Positions 62,096-64,000 of a DNA stretch of 64,000 nucleotides are shown here, one piece after another. Source of the stretch: CBDBZX01 sp965213645 (GTDB taxonomy: Bacteria; Deinococcota; Deinococci; Deinococcales; Trueperaceae); the NCBI GenBank assembly GCA_965213645.1, contig CBDBZX010000002.1:124001-188000 (forward strand), given 5' to 3'. The notes below the pieces were generated by a model, which made no database searches, was not told the origin of the DNA, and saw nothing but the letters and a program-made list of their open reading frames with translations. Within the stretch, counting starts at the first letter, position 1. Every line of letters begins with the position of its first letter. The position numbers were made by a program, and so were the translations under genes.

Positions 62096-63757
62096 GCGCC
62101 TACATCCGCCAAATATTGGTGGATAAACTGCACCGCAATGGAGCCTTCACCTACCGCCGAAGCCACCCGCTTGACCGAGCCGTGCCGCACGTCGCCCGAG
62201 GCGAAGATGCCGGGCACGTTCGTCTCTAAGAGGAAGGGGTCGCGCTCCAGCGGCCAACCCTCCGGCTGCTGCCCGTCTTTCATCACATCAGGGCCGGTGT
62301 AGACGAAGCCCTTGCCGTCGCGTTTGACGGTGCCGTCCAACCACTCCGTCGAGGGAGACGCGCCGATAAAAATAAACAGCGCCGAGGTCGGTTTCTTGAC
62401 CCTGTTGCCGCCGCAGTTCACCGTGATGGCCTCTAAGCGACCTTCCCCGTGTGCTTCTACGACTTCGGTCTCGAGCGAGACGTGAATCGTCTCCGCGTCG
62501 TAGATGCGCGTGACGAGGTAATTCGACATCTTGGACTCCAAGTCTTCGCCGCGCACCAGGAGCGTCACGCTTCTCGCGAAGCCCGCCAAGTAGAGCGCCG
62601 CTTGTCCCGCTGAGTTGCCCGCGCCGACGATATAGACGTCTTCGCCTTCACAGGCGACGGCTTCGGCGATGGAGGAGCCGTAATACACGCCCGCACCTGT
62701 GAGCGCGTCCATGCCGGGCGCGTCCAGCTTGCGGTACTGCACGCCCGTCGCCACAACGAGCGCGTGCGCGGTGAGTCTCGGCTCCGCTGTCTAATTTGAT
62801 GAGCTTGTAGTTGTCTTTGAGGCCGACCTCAACCACTTGCTGCGGCGTGATGAACTCCGCGCCAAACTTACGCGCTTGCGCGACGCCGCGCCGCGCTAGG
62901 TCGCTGCCCGAAAGCCCAACTGGGAAACCTAAGTAGTTCTCGATGCGGCTGGACGTCCCCGCTTGTCCCCCCGGCGCTTCGCTGTCCAGCACGGCCACCT
63001 TGAGACCTTCGGACGCGCCGTACACACCCGACGCCAAACCCGCTGGTCCTGCACCCACGATGATGAGGTCGTAAAACTCGTTCGCCGCTTCCGTATTGAG
63101 TCCCGCTTTGCGGGCGAGTTCTAAGGGTGTTGGTTTCTCGAGCCGCTCGCCATCCTCGAAGATGACGATAGGCAAGGCTTCCGGTTTCAATTCCTCGGAC
63201 GCCACGAGGTTTCGCGCCTCCTCGTCTGCCTCGACGTCCAGCCAGCGATACGGTACTTGGTTCCTCGCCAAGAAGTCGCGCAGGGTGTGACCGTCTGGCG
63301 ACCATCTATCGCCGACGATGCGAATGCCCGTAAAGGGTGGCCGGTAGCCCGCTTGCCAATCGCTCAAGAGGTCATCCAGAACGGGATAGAGCTTCTCCTC
63401 AGGCGGGTCCCAGGGCTTTAAGAGGTAGTGGTGAATCTTGCTCTGGTTGATGGCGTTAATCGCGGCGTCGGTGTCGGCGTAGGCGGTTAAGAGGGCGCGT
63501 TTGCTGTCGGGAAAGAGCTTCATAGCGTCGCTCAGAAAGGCAACACCGTCCATCTGCGGCATCCGCTGGTCGGCTAGAATCAGTGCGATAGGTGTGCCGC
63601 GTGTCTGGAGTTCGCGCACGACCTCTAAGGCCGCTCGCCCCGAGTCTGCCCGCACGACGCGGTAATCCTCGCTGTAACGGCGGCGCAGGTCACGCGCCAC
63701 CGCGCCCAACACCTGGGGGTCGTCGTCTACGGTCAATATGACGGGTTTGCTCGCCAT
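62092..63757 (-). pseudogene. Response regulator fused to a thioredoxin-reductase-like flavoprotein, frameshifted
   Basis: About 554 residues after removal of one base at 62776. Residues 1-130: receiver domain (LTVDDDPQVL, phospho-Asp in LILADQRMPQMDG). Residues about 145-225: a glutaredoxin-like segment (LRDFLARNQVPYRWLDVE). Then a FAD domain (DLIIVGAGPAGLASGVYGAS) and NADPH domain (VYIVGAGNSAGQAALYLAG), ending GIFASGDVRHGSVKRVASAV. The redox CxxC of normal thioredoxin reductases is absent: the region is GVYYGSSIAEA. It reads with the upstream cNMP-binding kinase as a sensory pair. ATG 63757 has GAGGAGCG upstream. Confidence 0.88.
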
Positions 63758-63856
63758 TCTTACGCTCCTCTTTTTCGTTAGTTGAATCACACTCTGTTTT
63801 AGAGTATCTCTCACAAAGACCTGTTTCTTCTGCAAGCACGCTTACGTGAGGTAGCG

Positions 63857-64000
63857 CTACGACGCTACCTTCTCCCTAGCCTCCGCTACCGTCATCTCTC
63901 GGTTGTAAATGTCCGCCCCCGGCTCCTGTACGCTACTTTTGCTTAATGAACCTACGTCCAAAGGACCAAACCCAATCTCTTCGATGAGGTCAGCGACCTC
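63857..64000 (-). CDS. C-terminal end of an F420-dependent NADP reductase-like protein, partial
   Basis: Forty-seven residues plus stop (EVADLIEEIGFGPLDVG, VQEPGADIYNREMTVAEARE) matching the C-terminus of NADPH-dependent F420 reductase-like proteins; the rest is beyond the window. It would move hydride between F420 or a related flavin and NADP, by family. GGTAGCG/CGCTACC inverted words flank the stop codon, giving a possible terminator-like hairpin. Confidence 0.6.
   Translation of the reverse strand, partial: EVADLIEEIGFGPLDVGSLSKSSVQEPGADIYNREMTVAEAREKVAS

Overview
The window looks like a chromosomal segment of a Deinococcota (Deinococcus-Thermus) bacterium, possibly from the Trueperaceae side of that phylum. 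The evidence is indirect: moderately high GC, a CsoR repressor whose copper ligands follow the Cys-His-His pattern known from Thermus, several genes that start with a -10 box 6-7 bases from the ATG (leaderless style), and the overall gene families. No rRNA, tRNA, CRISPR array, phage or intact insertion sequence was seen.

Layout. 1-5.5 kb (mostly minus strand): the start of a damaged asnS, an unknown protein, a medium-chain NADP reductase, a SnoaL-like protein, a zinc-ribbon metallo-hydrolase, queA and an SDR. 5.7-11 kb: an Fsr-like MFS exporter, a MOSC protein, DUF1499, an acrylyl-CoA-reductase-like enzyme, a membrane protein and copZ-csoR. 11-18.4 kb: a sugar-uptake locus (LacI repressor with palindromic operators, binding protein, two unusual permeases, amylo-glucosidase-like enzyme) with no ATPase gene. 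18.4-20 kb: mtnN, a cupin and a small membrane protein. 20-53.4 kb: a long surface-polysaccharide region with a HAD protein, five GT4 glycosyltransferases, a GT2/toroid/flippase-like cassette, two near-duplicate GT-C-like membrane proteins, an arylsulfotransferase-like lipoprotein, two related exported lipoproteins, an O-unit flippase, asnB and an O-antigen ligase. Interspersed are CysQ, an SLC13/RCK transporter, a TPR protein and a Get3/ArsA ATPase. 53.4-64 kb: a GNAT/acyl-CoA-synthetase protein, endonuclease III, DUF1622, a SuhB-like phosphatase, a DEDD exonuclease fused to a WYL-like domain, a PIN toxin-antitoxin pair, and a two-component redox pair (cNMP-binding histidine kinase plus response regulator fused to a thioredoxin-reductase-like domain).

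The most striking feature is that seven genes (asnS, an unknown gene, the NADP reductase, queA, the flippase, the histidine kinase and the reductase/response regulator) are each interrupted by single-base shifts, and every shift has the same sign: one extra base. Nine such sites were found. Insertion-type sequencing error is the simplest explanation, but real decay or +1 frameshifting cannot be excluded from sequence alone.

Other recurring structure: a MITE-like intergenic element in three copies, a second dispersed repeat in two copies (one nested in the first), widespread palindromic repeats, and very frequent AGAGGTC and CTCGAG words.
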